Source of the DNA: Argyresthia goedartella
Taxonomy: Eukaryota > Arthropoda > Insecta > Lepidoptera > Argyresthiidae
Direction of reading: 5' to 3'
Length of the DNA: 64,000 nt
Assembly (NCBI GenBank): GCA_949825045.1
Contig: OX463822.1
Location: 33,606,703-33,670,702 of the forward strand
The notes beneath the pieces were generated by a model that saw only the letters and a program-made list of their open reading frames with translations, was not told the origin of the DNA and did no database searches. This document shows, piece after piece, positions 1-11,124 of this stretch; the first letter of the stretch is position 1, and the number at the start of each line of letters is the position of its first letter. The translations under genes and the position numbers were made by a program.

Positions 1-130
1 ACATTTGGTTCGCGATTTCTTCCCATCTTCTTTTCTTTAAATCCCGATCACTGTATTCTTCCGATGTTATATCCCAAATTGCTTTACGGCTTTCAATTTC
101 CCGAATAAATTTCTCTGTATCGAAAGTCAT
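1..130 (-). CDS. MADF-domain protein, first exon, partial (Harbinger accessory gene)
   Basis: Reading leftwards from an ATG at 130-128, an open frame runs off the window edge. Its first 43 residues begin MTFDTEKFIREIESRKAIWD and continue with a Tyr/Asp/Lys-rich stretch and KRRWEEIANQM. This is the start of a MADF (Myb/SANT-like) DNA-binding domain: a 'F I x x I E x R x x I W D' helix followed by 'W x x I A'. MADF proteins are the usual second protein of PIF/Harbinger transposons and help the transposase find its target. The domain's other half is expected in the next exon, outside the window. It reads opposite to the MADF exon at 6690, so it belongs to a neighbouring copy or an inverted piece. 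A host MADF gene is possible but less likely beside transposase remains. Confidence 0.6.
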   Translation of the reverse strand, partial: MTFDTEKFIREIESRKAIWDITSEEYSDRDLKKRRWEEIANQM

Positions 131-478
131 CTTATCAAAGTTCGGAACGCAAAATACGTCTGGCTGCTACAACTAGTGCGCGGAGACTGACCGCAGCCAC
201 ATACATTCGCCTACACACGTTCTGGCTGCGCGCAGCCAGCTGGCTGCCGTGCATATAGGCGCGTTTCATTGGCTGCCGCAGCCGAGATTTCGTGGCTGCC
301 TAGTGCGTGGGCTCCCATACAACGTCATATGTTTGACTGGCTGCCGCAGCCTGGGTGCGCAGCCAGGCTGCCTAGTGCGCGGGGGCCCTAAGTAAGTACC
401 TTTCTTTGTACTTTTAAATCGTGCTACACTGTGTAATTATTTTGCCATGACACCAGCCCGTATGGTTTTAAGAAGTAA
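131..478. repeat. GC-rich probable Harbinger terminal region
   Basis: This stretch is much richer in GC than its surroundings. It repeats GGCTGCC/GGCAGCC words and three versions of CTAGTGCG (near 174, 300 and 372), two of them running into a G-run then CCC (near 310 and 385). A similar word, GCCTGGTGTGCGG, occurs near 17510 beside the Harbinger exon-1 remnant. I read it as the terminal and subterminal repeats of a Harbinger whose MADF gene starts at 130. The exact terminus and its 3-bp target duplication could not be fixed by eye. Confidence 0.4.
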
Positions 479-855
479 TTACATACACAAATAATTTCGA
501 TTTTCTGTAGCATCGTTATTCGGTCTCCCTTGATTCATATGATTGGTAGTGGGGTTAGGTATATTTCCGTTTTCGGTTGGAGTTAAAATTATATTATCAT
601 TCTTTTTTATAAAGTTATGTAAATGTAAAATACAAGCAGCTTTAACAATTTTGACTGCTTTCTCGACTGAACATGAAATTGGAGTTTCAAAAATTCGAAA
701 TTTAGACACTAGCATACCAAAGGTGCACTCGACAATCTTTCGTCCACGGGATAGTCGATAGTTAAATATTCGGCGATCATTGTTTAAAAATCTACTATTG
801 TACGGTCGAATTATATTAGTGGACAGGGGAAATGCTTCGTCAGCTGCAAAGTAAT
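479..855 (-). pseudogene. PIF/Harbinger transposase (HARBI1-like), C-terminal fragment
   Basis: The minus-strand frame carries ADEAFPLSTNIIRPY, then an RRIFNYRLSRGRKIVECTFG block and a helical tail with VEKAVKIVKAACILHL. This is the C-terminal third of the DDE_Tnp_4 (HARBI1-type) transposase, including the final acidic region (the DE of ADEAF). It stops at TAA 479-481. Upstream the frame runs into the 3' tail of retrotransposon E1, so the start shown for this open frame is not real. The missing middle is at 6151-6631 and the N-terminus at 17127-17384, all on the same strand and without overlap in content. That is best explained as one transposon opened by later insertions. Confidence 0.75.
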
Positions 856-1229
856 ACAATACAAAATACAAAATACAAAAAGCTTTATTCAGTAACAAAC
901 ATAATTTTAGAACACAATTTGATTGGAGCTTCCTTTTAAGTAAGAAATACCTGTGCCAGGAAGCCCCGCTCTTCCATATCTGGGTAAAATTATATTAAGG
1001 TATGTGGGTAGCAATCCATACATCTTTTGATTTTGAGTAGATAAAGTTAATTTTAATTAATAAGTTTATATAAGTTTGACTTCAAATGCGACGTAACAAA
1101 ATTAGTAGATTGTGAACTACTTAGGTACCTACCTACGTTGAAATTCAGGTAAGTAAGTATTTTTAAGTTTAAAACTAAAATAAAGATAAAATAATGTAAT
1201 TATTCTAGGCTATATAACTCACATTCGTG

Positions 1230-1248
1230 TTTGTGTGTAAGTGTGAGG

Positions 1249-1293
<45 letters not shown>

Positions 1294-1400
1294 GGAGGGG
1301 GTTTGTGTGTGTATATGTGTGGGTGTGAGTGTGTGAATATGTGAATATGGGTGTCTGAGGGTGTGGATTTGTAGTGTGTATGTCTACAAATTTGGGTTTG
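1230..1400. repeat. (TG)n-rich microsatellite in E1 3' region
   Basis: A run of TG dinucleotides (about 1255-1285) is followed by GAGAGAGG and further TGTG-rich sequence. It sits in the 3' UTR of E1. E2 carries a comparable CA/TG-rich 3' region at about 18085-18180, suggesting the two elements share this family feature. Confidence 0.85.
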
Positions 1401-1419
1401 CCAATTAAGAGTTAATTTC

Positions 1420-4368
1420 TCATTTTGTTTTATTTCTGATTAGAACTTCTGTTTCATCATAACTTTTTTCCATTAGCCAATCAGTTATTAGTTTTTTACA
1501 GTGATAAAATGACATCGGAAATATGTTAAGTTCTTTATTTGCCAAGTTATATAGTAGCGATGATTGGTTTTTATACTGCCTATAGGCATATTCTGTGCTC
1601 ACTATGTGTACAGGGGCAACATTATGTTTTCTCCTTCTAAATGTAAAATTAGGATCAAATTCCAGCTTTCTGTGTAGTTGCATTATAATGTTAAGTATAT
1701 AAAGCTTCCTTACTGTCAGTTCCTTACAGGATTGATAGAGTTCGTTTGTGGGAAATAAGCGAGATTTGAAGTACATGATTTTTAGAAGTGATCTCTGGGC
1801 TCTTTCTATCTCTATAAATTTTGTTTTAATGGCACCTCCCCAGACAGGAATACAATATATTAACACGGATTGAACTAGAGAAACATAAATTTTACTTAGA
1901 ATCTTTTTTGTAGCAATGTGTCTTAGTATTTTAAAAACCCAGGTTAGTTTACGTATTCTGCCTATAATAAGATCTATGTGTAACTTCCAGGTCAATGTTT
2001 GGTCAAGTATAACACCAAGATATTTTATGTGAGACACTTTGCTAATCACAGGGCAAGAGCATGGGAAGTCGTCGTTCAGACAGTTTGTGGACTCATGAAT
2101 TTTTATATAAAAGTCAGTTTCAGGTTGAGTTTTGGTAGTTGTTGTAAAACAGATATAATTTGTTTTAGATGAATTTAATGTTAGGAGGTTAAGCTTTAAC
2201 CAATTACCTATTCTGGAAAGACCCAATTCTGCCATCTCCTTGACCTCACTCCAGGAGCTCCCTGAGAAAACAATAGCTGTGTCATCTGCGTAAGTGAATA
2301 TCTGGCCATTATTTATTTCCATGTTACACAAGTCGTTAATATATATTAGAAAGAGTGTCGGGCCCAGAACACTTCCTTGTGGCACACCATAGGATATAAA
2401 AGTCTCCTCACTAATATAAGGGCCTATTTTAACACGCTGGGTTCTATCATGTAGGTAGCTAGTTAGTAATTCAAGCGGATTACCCCGTATGCCAATATTT
2501 TCTAGTTTCTGGACAAGAATGGAGCCTGATACGGTATCAAAAGCCTTTTTTAAATCCAGAAAGACTGTAAGGCATTTATTCTGTTTGTCAACATTTTCCA
2601 CAATAAGTGAGGTCAAAGAGATGAGCGTCTTCAGTTGATAAACTTTGTCGGAAGCCATATTGCTTCTCAGAAAGGATGTTGTACGCATTTAAATATTTTA
2701 ATAGTCTATTATGTATAATTTTTTCTAAAATTTTTGAGATAGATGGCAGGACTGAGATCGGCCGGTAGTTTGTGCAATCGTCTTTGTCACCTTCCTTGTA
2801 CACAGGGGTGATAATCGATTTTTTCAGTACTGTTGGAAACAGGCCTTTAACAAAACAAAGATTAACTAGATGGGAGATAATTGAGACAACAAGCCTACTT
2901 GCCATGTTGAGGAATTTCACCGTAATACCATCCCACCCCGGGGCACTATCTAGTTTAAGGCTCACAAGAACGGAGTGCACTTCACTTGGATCTGTTTCAA
3001 GAAGTACAAAAGACTGTGGTTGAGGGTCAGGTAAGATCAGTTCGTTGTTTATGCCCTGCTTTGAATGTCCTCAGCCAGATTCCTTCCCACATCTGCAAAG
3101 TATTTGTTTGTATGGTTGACTGACAAATCAGGAGATGAATGAGAGTTTAGCAAGTTTGTATTTTGTGTTTTTTTTTGTTTGAATTTTGTCATGTTGTTTA
3201 TAGTATTCCACATAGATTTCGGGTTTTTTGTAGATTTCTCTAGTATTTCTCTGTCGTACCTGCGTTTTAATTTCTTTATGAGATTGTTACAGAAATTACG
3301 GTATCTTCTGAACGTAATCCTCAGAATTTCATTTTCAGGGTCAGAACTTAATTTTCGCTGCATTTTGTTTCTATTTCTGATGCATCTTAGTATGCCTTGA
3401 GATATCCAGGGTTTGATTATTCTTTTGCTTTTAGGAATAAGTATTTGTTTGGTATTTTCTTGAAGAGACTCAGTTAGTTTTTCGATAAGTTTATTTGCCA
3501 CGACATTAGGATCCTTTTGTAGAAATAGCTCCGAAAGACCTTTGCTCTCAAGACTTGAGAGTGCATTATCGTATTTAATGACTGTTTTCCATTTTTTAAT
3601 AGTTTTGTTACTGTTTGAGAGTTTTAGGAGAGTTAGCAAGTGATCTGTGACGGAAGTATTTAAAACTGCGATAAAAGCTGATTTAGTAACCCTATCTATT
3701 TTCAAAATAAAATGATCCAGGCAGTTTTCTTCTCTTGTAGGGAAGTAATGGCCGGGTAATAGTCCATGATTAATTAATGTGTCTAAGTAGCTTAGTCTAT
3801 TTTTCTTGTCTTGAGATCGTTCAATTAGTTTAGGAATAATATTAATATTTATATCGCCAGCTATAACAATATTTTTATAGGCCTTAATTGAGTCTAGGTG
3901 TTTGCTAAGGGAGTCTAAAAATGACTCAGCATCTTCATTCGAAGGTGAACGGTAAGTTCCCAAGATAATGATATTATTCAAATGTATTTGCATGCATGAT
4001 GCCCCAGCAAGAGTTATTTCCTCAACATCAACTATATGGTTATTTTTGACATAGACTACAACCCCATCATTTTGGTTCAGTTGATTGGTCGAAGAAAAAG
4101 TCATGTAGTTAAGGATATCGGGTACGGTTTTGTTTGGGTTAAGTCTACATTCTGTAAGGATCATGACATCAACTTCAACTTTGAGGTCTATTATAGTTAT
4201 TTGCAAATCTTCCAGATTACTATAGATGCTTCTAATGTTTTGTTGGATAATAGTTAAGTCGGTGTTTTGGAAACGCTCTACTGAACGCAAGTCATCTGAA
4301 GTGCATTGAATTGCATGTGCAGTTTCAGCGTCATCTATATCTTTTATAATGTCAAGAGGATTAAACAT
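1420..4368 (-). pseudogene. E1 ORF2: endonuclease-reverse transcriptase, frameshifted
   Basis: The ATG at 4368 opens an apurinic-type endonuclease (EEP fold): IIQQNIRSIYSNLEDLQ, LTECRL, YRSPSN, IAGDININI and a late LDHFI motif. That frame stops at 3049. Reverse transcriptase continues in another frame at 2980-2600 (SAPGWDGI, PVYKEGDKDDCTNYRPIS, KQYGFRQ), then returns to the first frame at 2688-1420 (LDLKKAFDTV, GVPQGSVLGPTLFLIYINDL and the catalytic YADDTAIVF). At least two frame changes (near 3040 and near 2640) inactivate it. All main domains remain readable, so the decay is recent to moderate. It is the same broad group as the E2 ORF2. Confidence 0.85.
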
Positions 4369-4678
4369 TAGAAGCTAAGTTAATTCTGTGATTCGTTTCC
4401 GTGTAGTATGTGTGAAGTTTGAAATTGGAGTACCCTTTCAAAATTTTGTTTTTAGTTTTATTATATATTAGATTTATTTTGTGTCTATGAGTGTGTTGGG
4501 GGAGAGAGTCGGTGTGTATTCGAGTAAGGTGTGTGTTGTGTGTGTACACGATATAGTTGACTGTGAATGTGTGATTTTTTAAAGTGAGTGTAATGTGTGT
4601 GTGAGTTAATGAATATAACAGACTGTGATAACAGTAAGATACAATGCAGATATAATCTGACTTACAAGAATTTGGTAG

Positions 4679-5716
4679 TCATTTTTCCTGTAGTAAACTA
4701 TGCACTTGAGCTTCACTGTCAATTCTAATCTTAGGGGATGTTTCGTTCCTTCTAACGTAAACTCGACCAAATGCAGTCCAGCAAAACTTGTAGGCTTTCG
4801 ACTTTGCGAGGTCCCTTGCCAAAAAGTGGAGGCGGGCACCTTTTGCAGTAAGCTGCTCCAATACAAAGATAGGGGTGTCCTCATTTTTGGTGAAACCTAG
4901 GTGTTTGGCACATAACTTTTCTTTGCGCTTAGTGTTGTAGGCCTTACACATTCTGAGGATATTGGTCCTTGTTATGGTTGAGCACGTCTCAACTATTATA
5001 GGCGAGTTTTTTAGCTCAGTCTTGCCGTTGACTCTATAAATATCCCGTATATCAGAATCATCGATTTTACAGTCTATGTTTTTGGACAAGCTAGTCATCA
5101 TATTGATCAGATCTACCTGTGTCTCATTAGGCGATTTTGGAACGTTTTTGATCTCGATGCTCGTTTTGCGACTACTTCTTTGTAGGTCTTCTACTTTATT
5201 TTCTAGAAATGTTATTCGTTCCCTATCCTTCTTAGTTTGCACTTCTAGTGCCTCAATTTTCTTCCTGTATTCTTCATTTTGGTCTGTGATGAAAGCTATA
5301 GCGATTTCAATATTTGCATTGGACTGCTGGATCTCTTTCAAGGTTTGGCGGAATTCTCGTCCTTGTATCGCTATCATCTCTTTCATTTCCTGCTTGAAAG
5401 TAATTAGTTGGCAACTAATATCCGTCTGCTGGTCGCTTTCCTCTTTATCATTGAACATAGGGATGTCTTGTTGTTGCTGTTCAGCCGGCGACTTTGATTG
5501 TATCTGCGACTTTCCAATAGGAGTGTCATCATTGCGTTTACGGCGAGAAACATTACGACAACCATTGCATTGCCATGATTTTTTATCCTTATCCGAAAGC
5601 TCTTTAAATTGAGCTTTTGTTATCTGGAGGCAGTGATAGTGAAACTGGCTCTGACATTCCCTGCAGGCTAGTAGCTCAGTAGACGACACGACCTTCTTAC
5701 AGTTTAAGCACGGCAT
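4679..5716 (-). CDS. E1 ORF1: PHD finger, coiled coil and baculovirus FP-like RNA/DNA-binding protein
   Basis: A 345-aa open frame begins with MPCLNCKK at 5716; the longer reading upstream is GC-rich leader. Residues 1-55 form a PHD-type zinc finger (C-x2-C, then CRECQSQFHYHC, then WQCNGC). About 100-190 is a Gln/Glu/Lys-rich coiled coil, expected to drive oligomerisation. About 190-345 matches the C-terminal domain of baculovirus FP25K-like proteins (block ending FGRVYVRRNETSPKIRI). ORF1 proteins of non-LTR elements bind the element RNA and act as chaperones. The PHD finger may add chromatin-tail binding, but that is inference. No frame break was seen, unlike in the adjoining ORF2. Confidence 0.8.
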   Translation of the reverse strand: MPCLNCKKVVSSTELLACRECQSQFHYHCLQITKAQFKELSDKDKKSWQCNGCRNVSRRKRNDDTPIGKSQIQSKSPAEQQQQDIPMFNDKEESDQQTDISCQLITFKQEMKEMIAIQGREFRQTLKEIQQSNANIEIAIAFITDQNEEYRKKIEALEVQTKKDRERITFLENKVEDLQRSSRKTSIEIKNVPKSPNETQVDLINMMTSLSKNIDCKIDDSDIRDIYRVNGKTELKNSPIIVETCSTITRTNILRMCKAYNTKRKEKLCAKHLGFTKNEDTPIFVLEQLTAKGARLHFLARDLAKSKAYKFCWTAFGRVYVRRNETSPKIRIDSEAQVHSLLQEK

Positions 5717-6150
5717 GATTATTATACTTAGCGCAAATATTGGATTGTATTTTGCGATTGCTTTACGCGTATTCAGGCAAAACCGTAAGCGGTAGCAACA
5801 CTGGCCGACGAAGCTACCACGGTACCAGGAGCGCAGTATGAGCAAGAAGCTGCCACTAACCGGTATCCGCACAGGTCCTCCTCAAGGCGGGGCAAAATGG
5901 GCCACGCGCAGGTGGATGTGTCCGTTGCTGCTGGAGGCGGGTCGAAGGGGCGGGGCAAGATGATCCGCTGGGTTGCGCCAGCGTTGGTGGGGCGCAGCAC
6001 ACGTGACGTCAAGTGAAGGCTCCTTACTGTTTATGCACTCCTATTATTTTGTATGTTTTAAATTTTGTAATTTACTGTTTAACTTTAAATTTTAATTAAG
6101 TAATATCTTTGAAAAGCGTCTGCTCGTGTTGAGATCCGAGGGGGAAGAGG

Positions 6151-6631
6151 AAAATAAGGAAATGACCGTCCAAATTCTTCTTCACCTGGCAAAGGCCGTG
6201 GCGTAGGTATATTTAAAGTATTATTATTTAATGCTCGGCCTAATGCGGAATTTTTAAATACTCCTGAATCATAATGCCTCCCATAATCACCCACATCGAT
6301 ACTCGTAAATAATCCGTATCCATCTGCACACGCCATAAGGTTAATAGAAAAATATTCTTTATAATTAAAGTATGAAGATCCAGAGGCTATAGGCTTCTTC
6401 ATTCTAATATGTTTTCCGTCAATGGCTCCAATGCAATGAGGTAAATGCCATCTTTCGAGAAATCCTTTTGAAATATCTAGCCAATCATTTGTAGTGGGTA
6501 TTTTCATGTACATTGGCTGTAAAACTGTCCATATAACTTCACATGTTTCATCGATAATTTTTCCAATTGTTGTTTCACCTCTTTTAAATACGTAAGACAT
6601 TGCTCGAAATGAGGATCCAGTTGCCAAGTAC
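6151..6631 (-). pseudogene. PIF/Harbinger transposase, middle exon fragment
   Basis: The exon starts after a TTTCAG acceptor at 6634-6632 and encodes YLATGSSFRAMSYVFKRG, the helical region before the catalytic core. CIGAIDGKHIRMKKP (first catalytic Asp) and DVGDYGRHYDSGVFKNS (second Asp) follow, both diagnostic of DDE_Tnp_4 transposases. The HARBI1 reading ends at about 6151 inside SFPYF, where E1 was inserted; the residues after it belong to E1. The phase of the acceptor fits the end of the exon at 17127, supporting a single split gene. Confidence 0.8.
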
Positions 6632-6689
6632 CTGAAACAATTCGTGTAATTTGATTGATTAGTTTAATTGACAATACTGATTTTTGCAG

Positions 6690-7290
6690 GTGATGATTGT
6701 AAGTCCAAATGGAAATCCATACGTTCAGCCTACATACGATCTCTGAATACAAAATCTAAAAGTGGGTCCGCTGCTGGGTCGAAAAAGGAGTACTATTTAG
6801 CGCCATATTTGAAATTTCTAAACCCTTTTACAAAAAACCGACCACAAGAGGGTAATATACCAGTACAAGAAGATGAACAACGTTCTGAACATGAATCCCA
6901 ATCTCATGAATCTCAATACCAGATTGAGGAAACTTCAAACAATGTTCCCGATTTCACATCACGAAGATTCACTGAGAAATGAAATGCCTGCAGCTGGTTC
7001 GTCTGTACCCAGTCCCCATTCTTCGAGCTTATCAATACAGACTCCTCAACCATCAAAATCTCGGAAGCACATGAACGAAGCAGACAGATGTACTATTGAA
7101 TATTTTACACTAAAAAAAGACTGGAAAATAATAAACAATCTGAGAAACAACCAAAAGATCCATGTGAAATGTTTCTTTTAAGTTTAGTTCCACACATGAC
7201 ATCCATGTCCCAGCAACAGCAATTAAGCTTTCAAAGAGGGATACTGGACTTAATACAAAACATTAAGTACAGGCAGCTCCCACGCCGACT
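6690..7290 (+). pseudogene. MADF/BESS protein of Harbinger, exon 2 (broken)
   Basis: A TTTTTGCAG acceptor at 6681-6689 precedes GDDCKSKWKSIRSAYIRSLN, the second half of a MADF domain, then KEYYLAPYLKFLNPF. A Ser/Gln-rich linker follows. A frame change near 6960-6980 moves the reading to the next frame, and another near 7170 leads into a BESS-like segment (FLLSLVPHMTSMSQQQQL). MADF/BESS proteins bind DNA and one another and partner Harbinger transposases. The exon lies only 58 bp from the transposase exon on the other strand. The presumed end of the protein is at 16894-17053, beyond E5 and E4. Confidence 0.65.
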
Positions 7291-7409
7291 TTGAGTTGGA
7301 AGAGAGTCGCCTGAGTTGTACGGTCGGGTGTTGCCGTAACAAATTCTATTTTTTATGCACCACTAACACCGAGGATCGTATGAGTCGAGAGGAGATTTGT
7401 TCATTCAGA

Positions 7410-8353
7410 TTTGTTCATCAAGTTGAGACCAGTTTAGTGTTAGACAACAGCACGTTAGAATTAGTAAATGATACGAAGTTTCTTGGAATAACCATTGATA
7501 GCAAATTGCAGTGGGGACCCCACATAGATAAATTGGCTGGTAAATTAAGTTCTGCGGCTTACGCTGTTAGGAACATCAGACAAAGCACGGATGTGGCTAC
7601 ATCTAGGCTAGTATATTTTAGTTACTTTCATAGTGTGATGTCCTATGGTATCTTGTTGTGGGGGAAAGCAGCGGATATTCAAACTATTTTTATTTTACAG
7701 AAAAGAGCTATTCGAGCAATTTATAATTTAAAACGAACAGACTCCTTAAGAGAGCTTTTTAAAGAAATTGACATACTAACAGTAGCTAGTCAATTTATTT
7801 TCGAAAATATAATGTATGTACGCAAGAACCTTACAACATTTTCCAAACTTAGCGATAGCTGTAATGTTTACCTAAGAAATAATCACAGACTATGTGCGCC
7901 CCGTTTTAGACTCGCGAAGGTTAGCAATTCTTTCAAGGGTCAGTGCATTCTCTACTACAATAAGATACCTCTGGAGATTTTGAAATTGCCACTTGAGCAA
8001 TTTAAAAAGCATGTTAAAGCAACTTTGTCGAAAAAGGGATATTACAATGTTCAAGATTACTTAAATGACAGGACTGTATGTGGTTAATCTGGCTCAACAC
8101 AGACCTTGCTGTTAATAATTTTGTAATTATTTATTCCTGCTTATTAATCATAACAATTAAATTTTTCATATTTGTATTAGTTAAGCACAACCTATTTTTA
8201 AAAGAGATCTAAAAATCAATCTGTGGGAGTTTCTACGCCCTTCTTCTCCCACAGTGGTCCAATGTAGAGAAGAGGCAAAAAATGACGTTTGCTAAGTATA
8301 TGTAAAAATCTACAGTAATAAAGTACTTTGACTATTGACTATTGACTATTGAC
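7410..8353 (+). mobile_element. E5-family non-LTR retrotransposon, 5'-truncated 3' fragment (copy a)
   Basis: Starting at about 7410 the frame reads the end of a reverse transcriptase and its C-terminal region: FLGITIDSKLQWGPHIDKLA, then MSYGILLWGKAADIQ and ILQKRAIRAIYNLKR. The ORF stops at 8087 and is followed by about 240 bp of 3' UTR. The copy ends in AATAAAGTACTTT and four TATTGAC-like repeats. Four other copies of this 3' end occur in the window (29706, 57420, 58150 inverted, 33801 inverted). 5' truncation is the usual result of incomplete target-primed reverse transcription. Confidence 0.85.
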
Positions 8354-8381
8354 ATGGGTCTCTCCGGAGTGTAGGATTTCG

Positions 8382-9362
8382 ATGAAAAAGGGAGGCGACA
8401 ACACGCTGACACCCGTTGGTACCCCGAAAATACGCCCGTCGTCGTCCGTTACTATAAGGAGCAAGACCCAGCATCTGGTAACCCCCGACATTTATTTCCG
8501 TACGACTGAGTATATGGAGATCAGAGAGGAAATCCGCAAAGTGCAGCAGGATGTAGCCGCAATAGCAGAAATGCTAAAAAGCGTTATTTCGTCTACGACA
8601 GGGCTTTCTGCTAAAATGGATGCCATAGTAACTCAGACTGAAAAAGTAGAGTCCAAGTTGACCACCCTAGAGATCAAGCACTCGTCGTCTCTACAACAAT
8701 TGCCAATCCGCAGTGTCTTCCAGTCTACTAAAGCTGCACCTGCAAGAAAGAAGAAGACTGAACACGAAAAAGTATCTGCTGTGCGGGATAATGACGTCAT
8801 GTATCGGGAGAAAATACAAAGAGATATACAGGGTGTCCCAAAAGTGAGCCGTCGCAGTGACAGTGAGGATGTGCCAAGCCTCCCAAGTCTGCTGAACATT
8901 ACGGTCGGACCGGTCCCCGAACTAACCCTATCCACCGACCGCCCACGAGAAGCAGATAATGCTCCCGTTGTCGAAGCTGAAGAGGGCTGGACGGAAGTTA
9001 AAAAGAAGTCACGCCGACGACCGCAATCTCTCTGCTGTACGGCGGGGCCCAGCGTCACGACCTTGAAAGCTGTAGAGCGTCGCAAATATATACATCTTTG
9101 GAACATGATGTCGGGTCCTGAGGATTTAAAAAAGTATGTAGAGCAACTGTGTGCGCCTGAAGCGGTCAGTGTCGAGCAGCTCTCATCCAGAGAGGACTAT
9201 ACGTCCTACAAAATAGGAGTTCCCATGAGTTGTTTCGACACTTGTTTCAGCATAGATATCTGGCCTGATAATGCAAGGGTGAGAGAGTGGATGCCCTTTC
9301 GGGAATACCTCGAGGCCTATTACCGCTCTCCGAAAGTCGCAGCCACAGTCAAGCACGACTAA
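8382..9362 (+). CDS. E4 ORF1: coiled-coil nucleic-acid-binding protein
   Basis: A frame of about 326 aa from ATG 8382. Residues about 45-110 are a coiled coil with regular hydrophobic spacing (IREEIRKVQQDVAAIAEML). A charged Ser-rich linker with KKKSRRRP follows, and the last 90 residues (TLKAVERRKYIHLWNMMSG to VREWMPFREYLEAYY) look like the compact C-terminal domain found in ORF1 of several insect non-LTR elements. There is no CCHC knuckle. The expected role is to coat the element RNA. It is intact, unlike the ORF2 downstream. Confidence 0.65.
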   Translation: MKKGGDNTLTPVGTPKIRPSSSVTIRSKTQHLVTPDIYFRTTEYMEIREEIRKVQQDVAAIAEMLKSVISSTTGLSAKMDAIVTQTEKVESKLTTLEIKHSSSLQQLPIRSVFQSTKAAPARKKKTEHEKVSAVRDNDVMYREKIQRDIQGVPKVSRRSDSEDVPSLPSLLNITVGPVPELTLSTDRPREADNAPVVEAEEGWTEVKKKSRRRPQSLCCTAGPSVTTLKAVERRKYIHLWNMMSGPEDLKKYVEQLCAPEAVSVEQLSSREDYTSYKIGVPMSCFDTCFSIDIWPDNARVREWMPFREYLEAYYRSPKVAATVKHD

Positions 9363-11124
9363 GACACTCTCTATGCACTATCAAAATGTCAGAGGCATAA
9401 AAAGTCGGTTGGCGTATTGGCAGAAAAATTTGATTATTTTAGAGCACGACCTAGTCGCCGCAACTGAAACCTTTTTAGACACGTCGTCGGCGATGCGGAG
9501 GTAACGGCGGGGGGCTGGAGCATACTGCGCCGGGACCGCGCCACCGCGTGCGGAGGCGTACTGCTCGCCGCCCGCCCTAGCATCACGCTTCGCCAACGTC
9601 GTGACCTCGAGACAGAAAATGGAGAAGATCTTTGGGCAACCTTCTCTCTAGATGGGGCCCAATTCACAATCTGCGTCGTCTATGTGGATCCCAGCATGAT
9701 GAGAAATAAGAAAAAAATTACACAAGCCGAAAAAGACGCCCAATACCTTAGTTGGTTTACAAAAACCGAGGAGAACATGTCGGAACTAAGTGGAACTTTA
9801 ATCATCCTGGGTGACCTAAATCTGAACAGTGCGTCAGTGTCTGTTTACGAATCATTATTGTTTTTTTCTCAGTGTTTGTAGTCTGTATGAGACGAATGAG
9901 GTGAGGAATGCTCACGGTGGCGTGCTTGATGTGGTGCTGCTGCCGGAGACCGTCCGTGGCGTAACTGTGCGCACCTCCGTGTCAGGCAGCATGGTGCCAC
10001 GCACTGACGCCTACCACCCGCCTCTCGACGTCATTGTGCCGCTGTTGAAAGCGCAGGACGCGGATGGACGATCCGGCCGTCTGGATCCCAGCAATATTTG
10101 CGGCCACAATGACTGGAACTTTGCCAAAGGCGACCACACAGTCCTGTATGAGCTCATGTGTAGCGTATCGTGGGACGATGTTGTCGTAGCTCGCGATGTG
10201 GAGACGGCAGTTGGCCGCTTTTACGATGCCATTTACGGGGTTTTGAATAAATCGATCCCGAAGAAGACCAGGCCTAACCAACCTTCCAGGCGGTATCCAG
10301 TGTGGTTTACTGGTGATATTATTAGGAATCTTGCCACTAAGGCAAAGCTCCATCGTAAATGGAAATCGTCGGAGAGGCCAGCTGACTACTCAGCATTCAG
10401 TGAGCTGAGAGCCAACATAAAGTCCCGCGTAGCTACAGCATACACAAACCAAACCATATTGAAGGTAATATTAGATTTAACCCGCGTGCGTTTTGGAAAC
10501 ATGTGAGTGGCCTCAGATCAAAGGGTGGTTTTGAATCTCGGGTCACGCAACAGGGGCAAGAGTGTGTCGGAGAGGAAGCAGCCGCCGCTTTTGCAGATTA
10601 CTTCTCCGACGTTTTCCTCACCGACGTCCCGGCGCTTGCACCGGACCTGGTAAACAGTTCCGATGCCTCGCGCACGGCTAACTACGTCCAAATTTCACAT
10701 GTTTCCCATAGGGATGTACAGCAGGGACTGAGGCAGCTTAGGCCAAGGAGCGCAATTGGACCAAAAACTCAAAACTAAAAACGTTTATTCTGTAAATAGG
10801 CCACAAGGGCACTTTCACATGTCATTTCATTTCATTTTTTACAGAACATTTGGTATTATTATCATATTATCAGAAAAAAAAAGTACTTAATTATTGTTTC
10901 TGAGAGATGTAAAGAGTCTCAAATGTCATAATAAAATAATTAAAATATAAATAACAGAGATGTATAGTCTCTTTAGTCAATAATACAATGATAATAGGAG
11001 ATGTAAATGGTCCCCACAGTCAAGAGTTGTATAATTAAATTAATCTTTGGAGGTGTAAAAGGCCTCCAAGTGTCCAGTAAAAGAAACTCTGGCAGTGAGG
11101 ATGCTCACAATTAATTAGAACAAT

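Larger units (their letters stand above)
856..6150 (-). mobile_element. Non-LTR retrotransposon E1 (ORF1 + ORF2), inserted in Harbinger transposase
   Basis: On the minus strand this runs from a GC-rich 5' leader (about 5717-6150), through ORF1 (4679-5716) and a broken ORF2 (1420-4368), into a TG/CA-rich 3' region. It ends near 856 in AATAAA followed by TTTTGTA repeats. The Harbinger transposase frame stops at about 6151 and resumes at about 855. TTATTTT-like words lie at both junctions and could be a slightly decayed target-site duplication. The EN-RT order and the tandem 3' tail fit the CR1/Jockey group; clade assignment would need a tree. Confidence 0.75.

Noticed and set aside
9381..9667. 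Arg/Ala-rich minus-strand frames near 9.5 kb
   Set aside because: Shadows of the decayed E4 endonuclease in a locally GC-rich stretch.
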